From positions 224,424-288,423 of the forward strand of contig NZ_LIPV01000005.1 of the NCBI RefSeq assembly GCF_001418255.1: 64,000 bases of DNA, given 5' to 3'. The notes under the pieces were generated by a model, which saw only the letters and a program-made list of their open reading frames with translations, was not told the origin of the DNA and did not search any database. Position 1 is the first letter of the stretch, and each line of letters begins with the position of its first letter. This DNA is from Thiomonas bhubaneswarensis (lineage in GTDB: Bacteria; Pseudomonadota; Gammaproteobacteria; Burkholderiales; Burkholderiaceae_C). The translations under genes and the position numbers were made by a program. This document shows, in pieces, positions 45,553 through 53,675 of this stretch.

Positions 45553-47652
45553 ATGTCCTCCACCATCCCCGCAACGCTTGCCCCCACCGCCGTCGCCCTG
45601 GCCCTGGCCGCCCTGTTCGGCGCCAGCGCCGCCCACGCCGCAGACGGCGCCAACATCCTGCCCGAGGTCACGGTCAGCGCGTCCGGTCTGCAGGGCTTCG
45701 GCAGCAGCGATGTCACTCTGCAGCCCAGCGCCGCGCAGCGCGCCAGCACCGCAGACAGCGCCAGTCTGCTGAACCAGGTCGCCGGCGCCGCCGTGGTGCG
45801 CAACGGGCCGCTGACCGGCATTGCCGAACTGCGCGGCCTGATGGGCGACAACGTCAACGTGCAGGTCAACGGCATGACCATCACGCCGGCCTGCCCCAAC
45901 CACATGGACCCGCCGCTGCACTACATCACCCCGCAGACCTTGGGCACGCTCACGGTGTATCCGGGCATCGCGCCGGTCAGCGTGGGGGGCGATCATATCG
46001 GCGGCGCCATCGTCGCCGAGGCCGCGCCGCCGCAGTTCGGCGCGGGCAGCGGCCTGACCCTGCACGGCCGCATCAACGCCGCAGCCGACAGCTCCAACGA
46101 CGGCAGCAGCCTGCTGCTGGGCGCCACCGCCGCCAACGACCGCATGAGCCTGGGCTACACCGGCCAGTGGCTCAACGCCGGCAATCTGCGCTGGCCCGGC
46201 GGCACCGTGGCCGACACCGGCTACCACGCGCTCAACCACGACCTCACCTTCGGCCTGAAGCTGCCGGGCGACGGCCTGTTGCAGCTCGACGCCAGCCAGC
46301 ACCACACCCGCAATGCCGGCACCCCGGCGCTGCCCATGGACATGATCGACGACAAGGCCGAGAGTTACAGCGCCCGCTACACCGGCAAGCTCGGCGCGGG
46401 CATCCTGGCGGTGAAGGCCTATCACCACAACATCGACCACCTGATGGACAACTACAGCATGCGCAAGGTCATGCCCGGCGGCATGGCGATGCAGGCCCCG
46501 GCCACCAGCACCGACAAAGGTGCCGCCATCGACTACACCCTGCCCGATGGCGCCAACACCTGGAGGGGCGGTCTGAGCTGGCATGGCAACGACTTCCAGG
46601 CCTACTCGCTCGCCGCAAGCGGCCTGCCCGCCAGCAAGCGCGACAACATCACGCCCTCGACCCGCCGTCACCTCGGCGCCTACGGCGAATGGGAGCGCGC
46701 TTGGACGCCGCAGTGGAACACCCTGTTCGGCCTGCGCGCAGACCAGATCAAGACCGACGCCGCCCCCGTCACCGCCCTGGGCATGGCGCCCAACGCCATG
46801 AGCCTGGCCGATCAGGCCAAGTTCAACGCCGCCAACCGCGCCTTCACCGACAACAATTGGGACGTGGTGCTGCAAACCCGCTTCAAGGCCGCTGAAAACC
46901 TCACCTACACCGCAGGCATCGCCCGCAAGATGCAGTCGCCCAGCCTGCTGCAGCGCTATCTGTGGAGCCCCGCCAACGCCAGCGCCGGCATGGCCGACGG
47001 CCGCACCTATCTGGGCAATCTGGCGCTGCGTCCCGAAGTGGCCGACACCATCGACCTCGGCGCCGACTGGCGCGGCGCGGGCTGGCGCATCGCCCCGTCG
47101 GCCTACTACAGCCGTGTGCACGACTACATCCAGGGCACACCCATTGCCCGCAAGGACGCCGCCGGTCTGCCCGTGCTGCAATACAACAATGTGCAGGCCG
47201 AGCTGTACGGCCTCGACATGAACTGGGCCTACGCGCTGGGTCTGCCGCGCGGTGTCAGCCTCGACGGCGTGGTGAGCTATGTGCGCGGCAAGCGCACCGA
47301 CGTGGCCGACAACCTCTACCGCATCGCTCCGCTGCGCGCCACCACCAATCTGCGCTACGCCAGCGGGCCGTGGAGCGCCAATCTGCAATGGGTGCTGGCG
47401 GCAAGGCAGAACGAGGTTTCGGCCTACAACGGCGAAAAGCCCACCGGCGGCTATGGCGTGGTCAACCTGCACGGCACCTGGCAGGCCAGCTCCGCGCTGC
47501 AAGTCACCGCCGGGCTGAACAACCTGTTCGACAAGAACTACGCCGACGCGCTCAGCGGTGTCAACCGCGTTTCCGGCGGCGATCTGCCGGTGGGCGCGCG
47601 CATCCCCGGCGCCGGGCGCTCGGTCTTCGTCGGGCTGAACTACGCGTTGTAA
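45553..47652 (+). CDS. TonB-dependent outer-membrane receptor, probable copper type (OprC/NosA-like)
   Basis: A 699-residue outer-membrane receptor. A Sec signal peptide (ending ASAAHA, residues 1-29) precedes a plug domain and a 22-strand-type barrel ending in VFVGLNYAL. The plug contains ACPNHMDPP, giving Cys114 and Met118 (CxxxM), and a barrel loop has HLM (His296, Met298; HxM). These match the CxxxM and HxM copper-binding pairs that I recall for Pseudomonas OprC, so copper import is the likely job. The ATG at 45553 has no evident ribosome site. No B12-riboswitch-like leader is seen. Confidence 0.87.
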   Translation: MSSTIPATLAPTAVALALAALFGASAAHAADGANILPEVTVSASGLQGFGSSDVTLQPSAAQRASTADSASLLNQVAGAAVVRNGPLTGIAELRGLMGDNVNVQVNGMTITPACPNHMDPPLHYITPQTLGTLTVYPGIAPVSVGGDHIGGAIVAEAAPPQFGAGSGLTLHGRINAAADSSNDGSSLLLGATAANDRMSLGYTGQWLNAGNLRWPGGTVADTGYHALNHDLTFGLKLPGDGLLQLDASQHHTRNAGTPALPMDMIDDKAESYSARYTGKLGAGILAVKAYHHNIDHLMDNYSMRKVMPGGMAMQAPATSTDKGAAIDYTLPDGANTWRGGLSWHGNDFQAYSLAASGLPASKRDNITPSTRRHLGAYGEWERAWTPQWNTLFGLRADQIKTDAAPVTALGMAPNAMSLADQAKFNAANRAFTDNNWDVVLQTRFKAAENLTYTAGIARKMQSPSLLQRYLWSPANASAGMADGRTYLGNLALRPEVADTIDLGADWRGAGWRIAPSAYYSRVHDYIQGTPIARKDAAGLPVLQYNNVQAELYGLDMNWAYALGLPRGVSLDGVVSYVRGKRTDVADNLYRIAPLRATTNLRYASGPWSANLQWVLAARQNEVSAYNGEKPTGGYGVVNLHGTWQASSALQVTAGLNNLFDKNYADALSGVNRVSGGDLPVGARIPGAGRSVFVGLNYAL

Positions 47653-47662
47653 AAGCGGAAAA

Positions 47663-47744
47663 GCCCATGGCCGACGCCATGGGCGCGAAGCCCCCGCGCT
47701 TGAGCCCACAGCCGCGGGGATTTGTGCCGCCCGACAGGCTCCTA
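47663..47744. repeat. Composite REP-like element
   Basis: The left half is a 9-bp perfect stem, GCCCATGGC-CGAC-GCCATGGGC, followed by GCGAAGCCCCCGCG; this resembles the inner stem and flank of the hairpin at 20.1 kb. The right end is GCCCGACAGGCTCCTA, the repeat core found at 11.2 and 60.6 kb. It lies just after the receptor gene, so it might also serve as a transcript boundary, although there is no T-run. Confidence 0.65.
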
Positions 47745-47769
47745 GTCCGAGTCTCCCGGGTTGATAGCA

Positions 47770-47827
47770 TTGCCTCTTTGACCGTCTGCGCCAAAGCTTG
47801 CGACCGACGGCACAGAACAAGAGGCAA
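47770..47827 (+). promoter_or_regulatory. Possible structured leader covering a ribosome site
   Basis: TTGCCTCTT (47770-47778) can pair perfectly with AAGAGGCAA (47819-47827), which contains the AGAGG Shine-Dalgarno-like bases of the next gene. A second stem (CCGTC with GACGG) and a third short stem nest inside. This could hide the ribosome site under some condition, but it may be chance. Confidence 0.35.
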
Positions 47828-47835
47828 CGCGAACC

Positions 47836-49158
47836 ATGCACAGTACCCGTCGAGATTTTCTTTCCACTCTGGCTGCAGGCATGCTGCTGGGCGCAAGCCC
47901 AGTGAAGGCGCGGGAGATTCCCACCGTCAAGCTGGCTTTCATCGACCCGCTCACCGGCCCCTTCGCCGCCGTGGGACAAAATCAGTTGCAGAGCTGGCAG
48001 TTCGTCGCCGACCGGGTCAACCGCGCCAACACGGCCGGCGTGCGCTTCGAGATCGTGCCCTTCGACAACAAGGGCGCTGTGCAAGACACCGTCAACGCCC
48101 TGCAGGCCGCGGTGGACCAGGGCATACGCTATGTGCTCCAGGGCGATGGTTCGGGCGCGGCGTTGGCCTTGTCGAAGGCCGTGAGCCGCCACAACAGCCG
48201 CCATCCGGGCAAGGAAGTGCTCTACCTCAACTACGCGGCGGTCGATCCGGCGCTCACGGGCAGCGACTGCAGCTTCTGGCATTTCGCGCTGCAGCCCAGC
48301 GTGCCGATGACCATGCAGGCGATGACCGACGACATCCGCAACCGGCCGGAGATCAAGCGGGTCTATCTCATCGAACAGGACTATTCCTTCGGCCATCAGG
48401 TGGCGAAGTACGCGCGCGAAATGCTCGCGCTCAAGCGCCCGGACATCCAGATCGTCGGCGAAGATTTCGTGCCCCTGGGCCAGGTCAAGGACTTTTCGCC
48501 CTACATCGCCAAGGTGCAGGCGTCCAAGGCCGACTGCGTCATCACCGCCAACTGGGGGCCAGACCTCACCCTACTCATCAAGGCCGCGCAGCAAGGCGGA
48601 CTCAAGGCCGATCTCTACACCTTCTACGCCAGCAGCCTGGGCGCTCCCAGCGAAATCGGCCCGCACGATGCCGGGCGCGTGAAGCTGGTCTATTACAGCG
48701 AACCCAACCTGCCCGGCGTGCTGCAAAGCCTGCAAAAGGGCTTTAGCGACAAGTACAAGCAAGACTTCTCGGTGCCCGTGACCTACACCGGCCTGGCCCT
48801 GCTCACCGCCGCGATGACCAAGGCGCACAGCACCGAACCGCTGAAAGTCGCGCAAGCGATGGAAGGCCTCAAGTTCCACACTTTCAACGGCGAAGTCACC
48901 ATGCGCGCGGCCGACCACCAACTGCTCCAGCCCATTTACGTCAGCGTCTGGCAGCCGGTCTCGAGCGCCAACCCCTACAACGTGGAGCAAACCGGCTACA
49001 CCTTCGCGCTGGAGCACACCTACCCGCCGGGCAAGACCACGCTGCCCGCGCAATGCACCATGCAGCGGCCGCTGACCACGGAGGTCTATCCGGTCAAACA
49101 GCCCAAGCTGTCGGCCAGTGCCGTAAGCACGAGCGGCGCCGCACCCGCTTCGCGCTGA
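47836..49158 (+). CDS. Branched-chain-type ABC transporter, substrate-binding protein (second cluster)
   Basis: A 440-residue periplasmic binding protein of the LivK-like fold. The N-terminus STRRDFLSTLAAGMLLGAS is a twin-arginine (Tat) signal, suggesting export in a folded state. Then comes VKLAFIDPLTGPFAAVGQ, the usual first ligand-binding strand. The C-terminal 30 residues are Ala/Ser-rich. It heads a five-gene unit (binding protein, two permeases, two ATPases) and lies 183 bp after a copper-type receptor gene, from which it is separated by a repeat and a possible structured leader. The ligand is unknown. Confidence 0.88.
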   Translation: MHSTRRDFLSTLAAGMLLGASPVKAREIPTVKLAFIDPLTGPFAAVGQNQLQSWQFVADRVNRANTAGVRFEIVPFDNKGAVQDTVNALQAAVDQGIRYVLQGDGSGAALALSKAVSRHNSRHPGKEVLYLNYAAVDPALTGSDCSFWHFALQPSVPMTMQAMTDDIRNRPEIKRVYLIEQDYSFGHQVAKYAREMLALKRPDIQIVGEDFVPLGQVKDFSPYIAKVQASKADCVITANWGPDLTLLIKAAQQGGLKADLYTFYASSLGAPSEIGPHDAGRVKLVYYSEPNLPGVLQSLQKGFSDKYKQDFSVPVTYTGLALLTAAMTKAHSTEPLKVAQAMEGLKFHTFNGEVTMRAADHQLLQPIYVSVWQPVSSANPYNVEQTGYTFALEHTYPPGKTTLPAQCTMQRPLTTEVYPVKQPKLSASAVSTSGAAPASR

Positions 49159-49182
49159 GGCTTCGGGAGCCCCGGTTCCCGC

Positions 49183-50157
49183 ATGGACGCGCTCGCCCTC
49201 TCCGCGCTCAACGGTCTGAGTTACAGCCTGCTGCTGTTCTTGCTGGCTTCGGGCCTGACGCTGATTTTTTCGCTGCTCGGCGTGCTCAACTTCGCCCACG
49301 GCAGCTTTTACATGCTGGGCGCCTATCTGGCATGGCAAAGCAGCCAGTGGTTCGGCTTCTGGGGCGGCTTGGTCATCGCCCCCCTGGGCCTGGCGCTGCT
49401 GGGCACGGCTTTCGAGGTCGGGGTGCTGCGGCCCCTGCGGGCCCGCGGTCATCTGCCTGAACTGCTCGCCACCTTCGCCCTCGGCATCGTGCAGGTGGAA
49501 GTGGTGCGCCTGCTGTGGGGCAATGGCTCGGTGCCCTATGCCATTCCCCATGCGCTGCAGGGCAGCCTGCTGACGCTGGGCGGCGTGGACTTTCCGGTCT
49601 ATCGTGGATTTGTCATGGCCATGGCGCTGGCCGCGCTGGCGGTAGCCTGGCTGCTGCTGTGGCGCACGCGCGCCGGCTTGATCGTGCAGGCCGCGCTGAC
49701 TCACGCCCCCATGGTGCAGGCCTTGGGTCACGACGTGCGGGCGGTGCAGACCGGGGTTTTCGCCGCGGGCGCGGCGCTGGCCGGTCTGGCCGGCGCGGTG
49801 GGCGGGCCACTGCTCATCACCGAACCCGACATGGCCGCGCAGATGGGCGCGCTGCTGTTCGCGGTCATCATCATCGGTGGATTGGGCTCGCTGCGCGGCG
49901 CCATGCTGGGCGCCTTGCTGGTGGGCGAGGTGCAGACGCTCGCGGTGGCGGTCAACGGCTCCATCGCCGACGTCCTGGCTCGCCTCGGCTGGCAGACGCC
50001 CGCCGCATGGCCCGCGCGCGATGGCCTGCTGGCCAGCCTGCTGCATCTCGATCTTGCGCGCGCGGCTCCCTTGCTGCCCTATCTGCTGCTGGTCGTCGTG
50101 ATGGTGCTGCGCCCGCAGGGACTGACCCGCCGATTCGCTTTGAGAGAGCCTTCGTGA
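49183..50157 (+). CDS. Branched-chain-type ABC transporter permease, LivH type (second cluster)
   Basis: A 324-residue inner-membrane permease with about eight or nine segments. The signature stretches LNGLSYSLLLFLLASGLTLIF (read to GLTLI) and GVLNFAHGSFYMLGAYLAW mark it as LivH type, and the coupling region is GGLGSLRGAMLGALLVGEV near residue 228. It starts 24 bp after the binding-protein gene and overlaps the next gene as GTGA. Confidence 0.9.
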   Translation: MDALALSALNGLSYSLLLFLLASGLTLIFSLLGVLNFAHGSFYMLGAYLAWQSSQWFGFWGGLVIAPLGLALLGTAFEVGVLRPLRARGHLPELLATFALGIVQVEVVRLLWGNGSVPYAIPHALQGSLLTLGGVDFPVYRGFVMAMALAALAVAWLLLWRTRAGLIVQAALTHAPMVQALGHDVRAVQTGVFAAGAALAGLAGAVGGPLLITEPDMAAQMGALLFAVIIIGGLGSLRGAMLGALLVGEVQTLAVAVNGSIADVLARLGWQTPAAWPARDGLLASLLHLDLARAAPLLPYLLLVVVMVLRPQGLTRRFALREPS

Positions 50158-51398
50158 GTACGATCAGGCGGCGTCGGACGCTCACCGCATCGGCGCTGTT
50201 CGCGGCGACGGTCGCCTTGCCGCTGGCGCTGCCGCTCAGTGGCGCTACCTTTTCCCTGCTGTCGCAACTGACCGTGGCCTGGCTGATGCTGCTGTCGGTC
50301 GGTCTGCTGGCCTCGCGCGCGGGGCTGCTCAGCTTCGGGCAGGCGATGTATGCGGGTCTGGCGGCCTATGCCGCGGCGCATGCGATGAACGCCATCGCCG
50401 CAGCGGGCTGGCCGCTGCCCTTCGCGCTCGTGCCGCTGTACGGCGGGCTGTTCGCCGCGGGCGTCGCGCTGGTGGCTGGGCCCATCAGCGTGCGCCACGG
50501 TGGACTAAGCTTTGCCATGATCACCTTAGGGCTGGGTGTGCTCGTGGCGCTGGCCGCACCGATGCTGCAAGGCTTTTTCGGCGGCGAAGGCGGCATCTCG
50601 ACCGACCGCACCGCGGGGCCGGTCTGGCTGGGGCTGAATCTGCTGTCACAGCGTCAGGTCTATGGCGTGAGCGCCGCGTATGTGCTGCTCGGCGCGGGCC
50701 TGTTGCGCTGGCTGGACGGCACGCGGCTCGATCTGCTCGCCCGCGCGGTACGCGACAACCCGCTGCGCGTGGCCACGGGCGGAGCCGCACCCCGGCGCGT
50801 GCGCTCGTATTTCGTCGTGGTGAGCGCCTTTCTCGCCGGTTTGTCCGGTGCGCTGCAAGCCCTGCACTTCGAGCAGGTCAGCGCCGGATCGCTGGGCCTG
50901 GCGCCATCGAGCATGGCCCTGCTCTTCAGCCTGGCTGCGGGCAGCGGCACCGCATGGGGCGCGCTGCTCGGCTCGGGGCTGATGGTCGGCAGCGAAGTCC
51001 TGCTCGCCTCGATCTCCCAGGCCTGGATGTTGTATGTCGGCCTGGGCTTTCTGCTCATCGTGATGTGGGCGCCGCAGGGTCTGGCCATGGTGCTGGGCGA
51101 TCTGACGCAGCGTCTGCGCGCGCGGCGCGACCCCGATGCTCTGTGGGGTCTGGCCGCGCTGCTGCTTTGCGGCGCAGTGACGCTCATCGGCGCCAGCAGC
51201 CTGATCGAACTGCTCTACGCGGTGCGGCAACAACTGCTGGCGCATGGCACGCTGCGGCTCTGGGGGGTGACGGTGCGCGCCTACAGCGCCGAGGTATGGG
51301 TCGGCGCGGCCTGGCTGGGCGTTGTGGGCGCGGGGCTAGGCGCCCTGGTGTGGCGCCAACTGGCGACGCGGCTGCATGCCGGGGAAGGGCCGACATGA
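50154..51398 (+). CDS. Branched-chain-type ABC transporter permease, LivM type, with C-terminal extension
   Basis: A 414-residue inner-membrane permease. The LivM core (about residues 10-310) has SRAGLLSFGQAMYAGLAAYAA and the coupling region AWGALLGSGLMVGSEV. About 100 further residues follow the usual end (MWAPQGLAMVLG) and contain two more hydrophobic segments (LAALLLCGAVTLIGA and VWVGAAWLGVVGAG). It starts at GTG 50154, overlapping the LivH stop; the long open frame from 49515 is only a shadow upstream of this. Its end overlaps livG as ATGA. Confidence 0.88.
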   Translation: MSTIRRRRTLTASALFAATVALPLALPLSGATFSLLSQLTVAWLMLLSVGLLASRAGLLSFGQAMYAGLAAYAAAHAMNAIAAAGWPLPFALVPLYGGLFAAGVALVAGPISVRHGGLSFAMITLGLGVLVALAAPMLQGFFGGEGGISTDRTAGPVWLGLNLLSQRQVYGVSAAYVLLGAGLLRWLDGTRLDLLARAVRDNPLRVATGGAAPRRVRSYFVVVSAFLAGLSGALQALHFEQVSAGSLGLAPSSMALLFSLAAGSGTAWGALLGSGLMVGSEVLLASISQAWMLYVGLGFLLIVMWAPQGLAMVLGDLTQRLRARRDPDALWGLAALLLCGAVTLIGASSLIELLYAVRQQLLAHGTLRLWGVTVRAYSAEVWVGAAWLGVVGAGLGALVWRQLATRLHAGEGPT

Positions 51399-52153
51399 AC
51401 GCAGCCACGACGCCTGCCGTGCTCGAAGTGCGCGGCGCGAGCTGTGTGCTCGGGGGCCAGACCATTCTTTCGAACGTGAACCTGCGCATCGGGACGGGCG
51501 AGCGGGTGGCGCTCATCGGGCCCAACGGCGCGGGCAAGTCCACGCTGTTCCAGGCGATCAGCGGGCTGGTAGCGCTGAGTGCGGGCAACATCTGGCTCAC
51601 CGGACGGCGCATCGACCGGCTGCCGCCCAGCCGCATCGCGCTTGCCGGCGTGGGGCGCAGCTTCCAGTCGCCGCAGGTCTTCGCCTCGCTGAGCGTGGCT
51701 GACCATCTGCGCGCCGCCCTCATCGCCCGCCAGCGGCCGCGCCAATGGTGGCGGCAACGAGCAGCCGACGCCGCGACGGAGCGCAAAGTCCAGCATGGGC
51801 TGAGCCTGCTGGGTTTGCAGACCTGCGCAGACCTCACGCCGCAGCAGATCGACTACCCCCGACTGCGCGCGCTCGAACTCGGCCTCGCCCTGCTGGGTCA
51901 GGCACCGCTGCTGCTGCTCGACGAGCCCACCGCGGGCATGAGCCGCGCTCAGGCGGCAGCCATGTTCGATCTGATCGCCCGCGTCGCTACCGACCGCACC
52001 CTGCTGCTGATCGAGCACGACCCCGACAGGCTGTTGCGCCTGGCCAGCCGGGTGATCGTGCTGCATCAGGGCCAGGTGCTGGCCGACGGCACTCCCGAGC
52101 AAATCCGTCAGGATGCCCGGGTGCAGGCGGTCTATCTGGGCGCGGCGACATGA
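51395..52153 (+). CDS. Branched-chain-type ABC transporter ATPase, LivG type, with altered signature motif
   Basis: A 252-residue cytosolic ATPase. Walker A GPNGAGKST (about residue 42) and Walker B LLLLDEPTAGM (about 174) are intact, as is the H-loop LLIEHDPDRLL. The ABC signature, normally SYGQQR or SGGQ, reads DYPRLRALELG here, so the second nucleotide site's signature is degenerate. It overlaps livM and livF as ATGA at both ends. The open frame from 50954 is not part of the protein. It pairs with LivF, which has a changed Walker A, so the pair may hydrolyse ATP at one site only. Confidence 0.88.
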   Translation: MNAATTPAVLEVRGASCVLGGQTILSNVNLRIGTGERVALIGPNGAGKSTLFQAISGLVALSAGNIWLTGRRIDRLPPSRIALAGVGRSFQSPQVFASLSVADHLRAALIARQRPRQWWRQRAADAATERKVQHGLSLLGLQTCADLTPQQIDYPRLRALELGLALLGQAPLLLLDEPTAGMSRAQAAAMFDLIARVATDRTLLLIEHDPDRLLRLASRVIVLHQGQVLADGTPEQIRQDARVQAVYLGAAT

Positions 52154-52860
52154 CGGCCATGCTCACGCCCGAACCCATGCTCCAGGTCGAGGCGCTGCAC
52201 GTCGGCTATGGGCGGGTGCAGGTGTTGCGCGGGGTGCATCTGCACCTGCGCGCCGGGGAATTGCTGCTGCTGCTCGGACGCAACGGCAGCGGGCGCAGCA
52301 CCCTGCTCAAGGCGCTGATGGGTCTGGTTCCCGCCACCGGATCGGCCCGTCTGGCCGGGCGCGAACTCCTCCCCCTGCCCGCCCACCATCGCGCCCGACT
52401 GGGGCTGGGCTATGTGCCCGAGCAGCGCGAGATCTTCCCCCGCCTGAGCATGCGGCAAAACCTTCTGCTGGGCGCCAAGCCCGGCCCCAGCGGCGCGGCG
52501 AGCTGGAACGAGGCGAGCGTGCTGCGCCTCTTTCCGGCCTTGTCGCCCCGCCTGGATGTGTCGGCGCAGGCGCTTTCGGGCGGCGAACAGCAGATGCTCG
52601 CCATCGCCCGGACGTTGATGGGCAACCCCACGGTGCTGCTGCTCGACGAGCCGACCGAAGGCCTGGCGCCGCAGCGCGTGGCCGAGACGGCCGCTCTCGT
52701 CGATCAGCTGCGGTCGCAGGGACTCGGCCTGCTCATGGCCGAGCCCAAGCCCTGGGCCTGGTCGCTGGCCGATCGCGTGATGGTGCTGGGCGATGGACAG
52801 GTGCAGTTCGACGGAGCGCCGCATGAACTGCCGCAGGACGTTTCAGCCGCCTGGCTTTGA
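52150..52860 (+). CDS. Branched-chain-type ABC transporter ATPase, LivF type, with Walker A Lys-to-Arg
   Basis: A 236-residue cytosolic ATPase. The Walker A motif reads GRNGSGRST: the invariant lysine is an arginine (codon CGC at 52294-52296). The signature ALSGGEQQMLAIA and Walker B VLLLDEPTEGL are intact. In other ABC proteins this lysine is needed for ATP binding and hydrolysis, so this site may be dead or slow. It is the last gene of the second transporter operon; its 3' end overlaps the end of the convergent rnfH gene by 18 bp. Confidence 0.88.
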   Translation: MTAMLTPEPMLQVEALHVGYGRVQVLRGVHLHLRAGELLLLLGRNGSGRSTLLKALMGLVPATGSARLAGRELLPLPAHHRARLGLGYVPEQREIFPRLSMRQNLLLGAKPGPSGAASWNEASVLRLFPALSPRLDVSAQALSGGEQQMLAIARTLMGNPTVLLLDEPTEGLAPQRVAETAALVDQLRSQGLGLLMAEPKPWAWSLADRVMVLGDGQVQFDGAPHELPQDVSAAWL

Positions 52861-53172
52861 GCGCGCCTTGTGACGCGCCGCCGCTGCGCGCAGACGGCGC
52901 GCGGTCATCGGATCGACCTGCAGCGGGCCGCACAGGTCGATGCGATCGCCGTCGCGCAACACCTGTTGCGGGCCGACACGGCGACCGTCGATGCCCGCGG
53001 CAAATTCGGGCCGGCTCAATTCGGGATGCGCGGCCAGCATGCCGCTGACTTCGATCGCCTGCGCCACCGTGGCGCCTGCGGGCAAGGTGATCTGGCGCAG
53101 GTCCGCCTCGCCCGTCTCGGGCGCGTAGAACACGGCAATACGCAACTCCCCGCTGGCTTCAGCGTGGCCCAT
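52843..53172 (-). CDS. rnfH: RnfH-family ubiquitin-like protein
   Basis: A 109-residue protein of the RnfH/UPF0125 family, with a beta-grasp (ubiquitin-like) fold of unknown biochemical role. The conserved core is LRIAVFYAPETGEADLRQI (19 residues) and, near residue 83, DGDRIDLCGPLQVDPMTARR. It starts at ATG 53172 inside the end of ratA (14-bp overlap). The ratA-rnfH pair divergent from smpB is a widely conserved arrangement in proteobacteria. The 3' end overlaps the convergent livF gene by 18 bp. Confidence 0.9.
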   Translation of the reverse strand: MGHAEASGELRIAVFYAPETGEADLRQITLPAGATVAQAIEVSGMLAAHPELSRPEFAAGIDGRRVGPQQVLRDGDRIDLCGPLQVDPMTARRLRAAAARHKARSKPGG

Positions 53173-53599
53173 AAACCTGCTTGGCGCGCTGCACGAAGGC
53201 ATCGACAAAGCTGCTGGCGATGTGATTGAACACCGGGCCGATGACCTTCTCCACCAGAAAATTGGAGAACTTGTAATCGAGCAAAAACTCGACCTTGCAC
53301 GCCTTGCCATCGGCCAGCGGGTTGAACACCCAGCGACCGTGCAAGGCGGAGAACGGCCCATCCACCAGCCGCATGCGCACCTCCTCACCGGGCACGTTGG
53401 TGTTCTGCGTGGTGAAGCTCTGGCGTATGCCCTTGAAGTCGATGGTCACGCTGGCGCGCACCGAGTCGCCGTCTTGTTCCTGCACCGAAGCGCCGCCGCA
53501 CCAAGGCAGGAACTCGGGATAAGCTGCCACATCGGTGACCAGGTCGTACATCTCCCGCGGGCTGTACCAGATGAGGACGGATTTGTGAACCTGGGGCAT
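53159..53599 (-). CDS. ratA: RatA/Coq10-family START-domain protein
   Basis: A 146-residue SRPBCC (START-like) protein. In E. coli the homologue was reported to bind 50S subunits and block 70S formation; the mitochondrial relative Coq10 binds ubiquinone, so a ubiquinone-related role is just as likely. Recognisable parts are SVLIWYSPREMYDLVTDVAAYPEFLPWC (read as two blocks) and FNHIASSFVDAFVQRAKQVYG. It starts at 53599, divergent from smpB across 76 bp, and is coupled to rnfH. Calling it a toxin would overstate what the sequence shows. Confidence 0.9.
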   Translation of the reverse strand: MPQVHKSVLIWYSPREMYDLVTDVAAYPEFLPWCGGASVQEQDGDSVRASVTIDFKGIRQSFTTQNTNVPGEEVRMRLVDGPFSALHGRWVFNPLADGKACKVEFLLDYKFSNFLVEKVIGPVFNHIASSFVDAFVQRAKQVYGPR

Positions 53600-53675
53600 A
53601 GACGAGCGCGTGCGGTTGAAGGCTTCTTAGAATCGGTCGATTGTATTGAGCCGGGCAAACCCCATATCCCCAAGC

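Noticed and set aside
45538..48396. 952-codon open frame on the minus strand opposite the TonB receptor
   Set aside because: It is a high-GC shadow. The plus strand has a signal peptide, plug motifs and a barrel end, while the minus reading has no recognisable domain and a composition typical of reverse-complement coding DNA.
52843..53599. RnfH-RatA as a toxin-antitoxin system
   Set aside because: The RatA name comes from an E. coli study, but the fold is also that of ubiquinone-binding Coq10, and the arrangement beside smpB is conserved housekeeping. Nothing here shows toxin behaviour.
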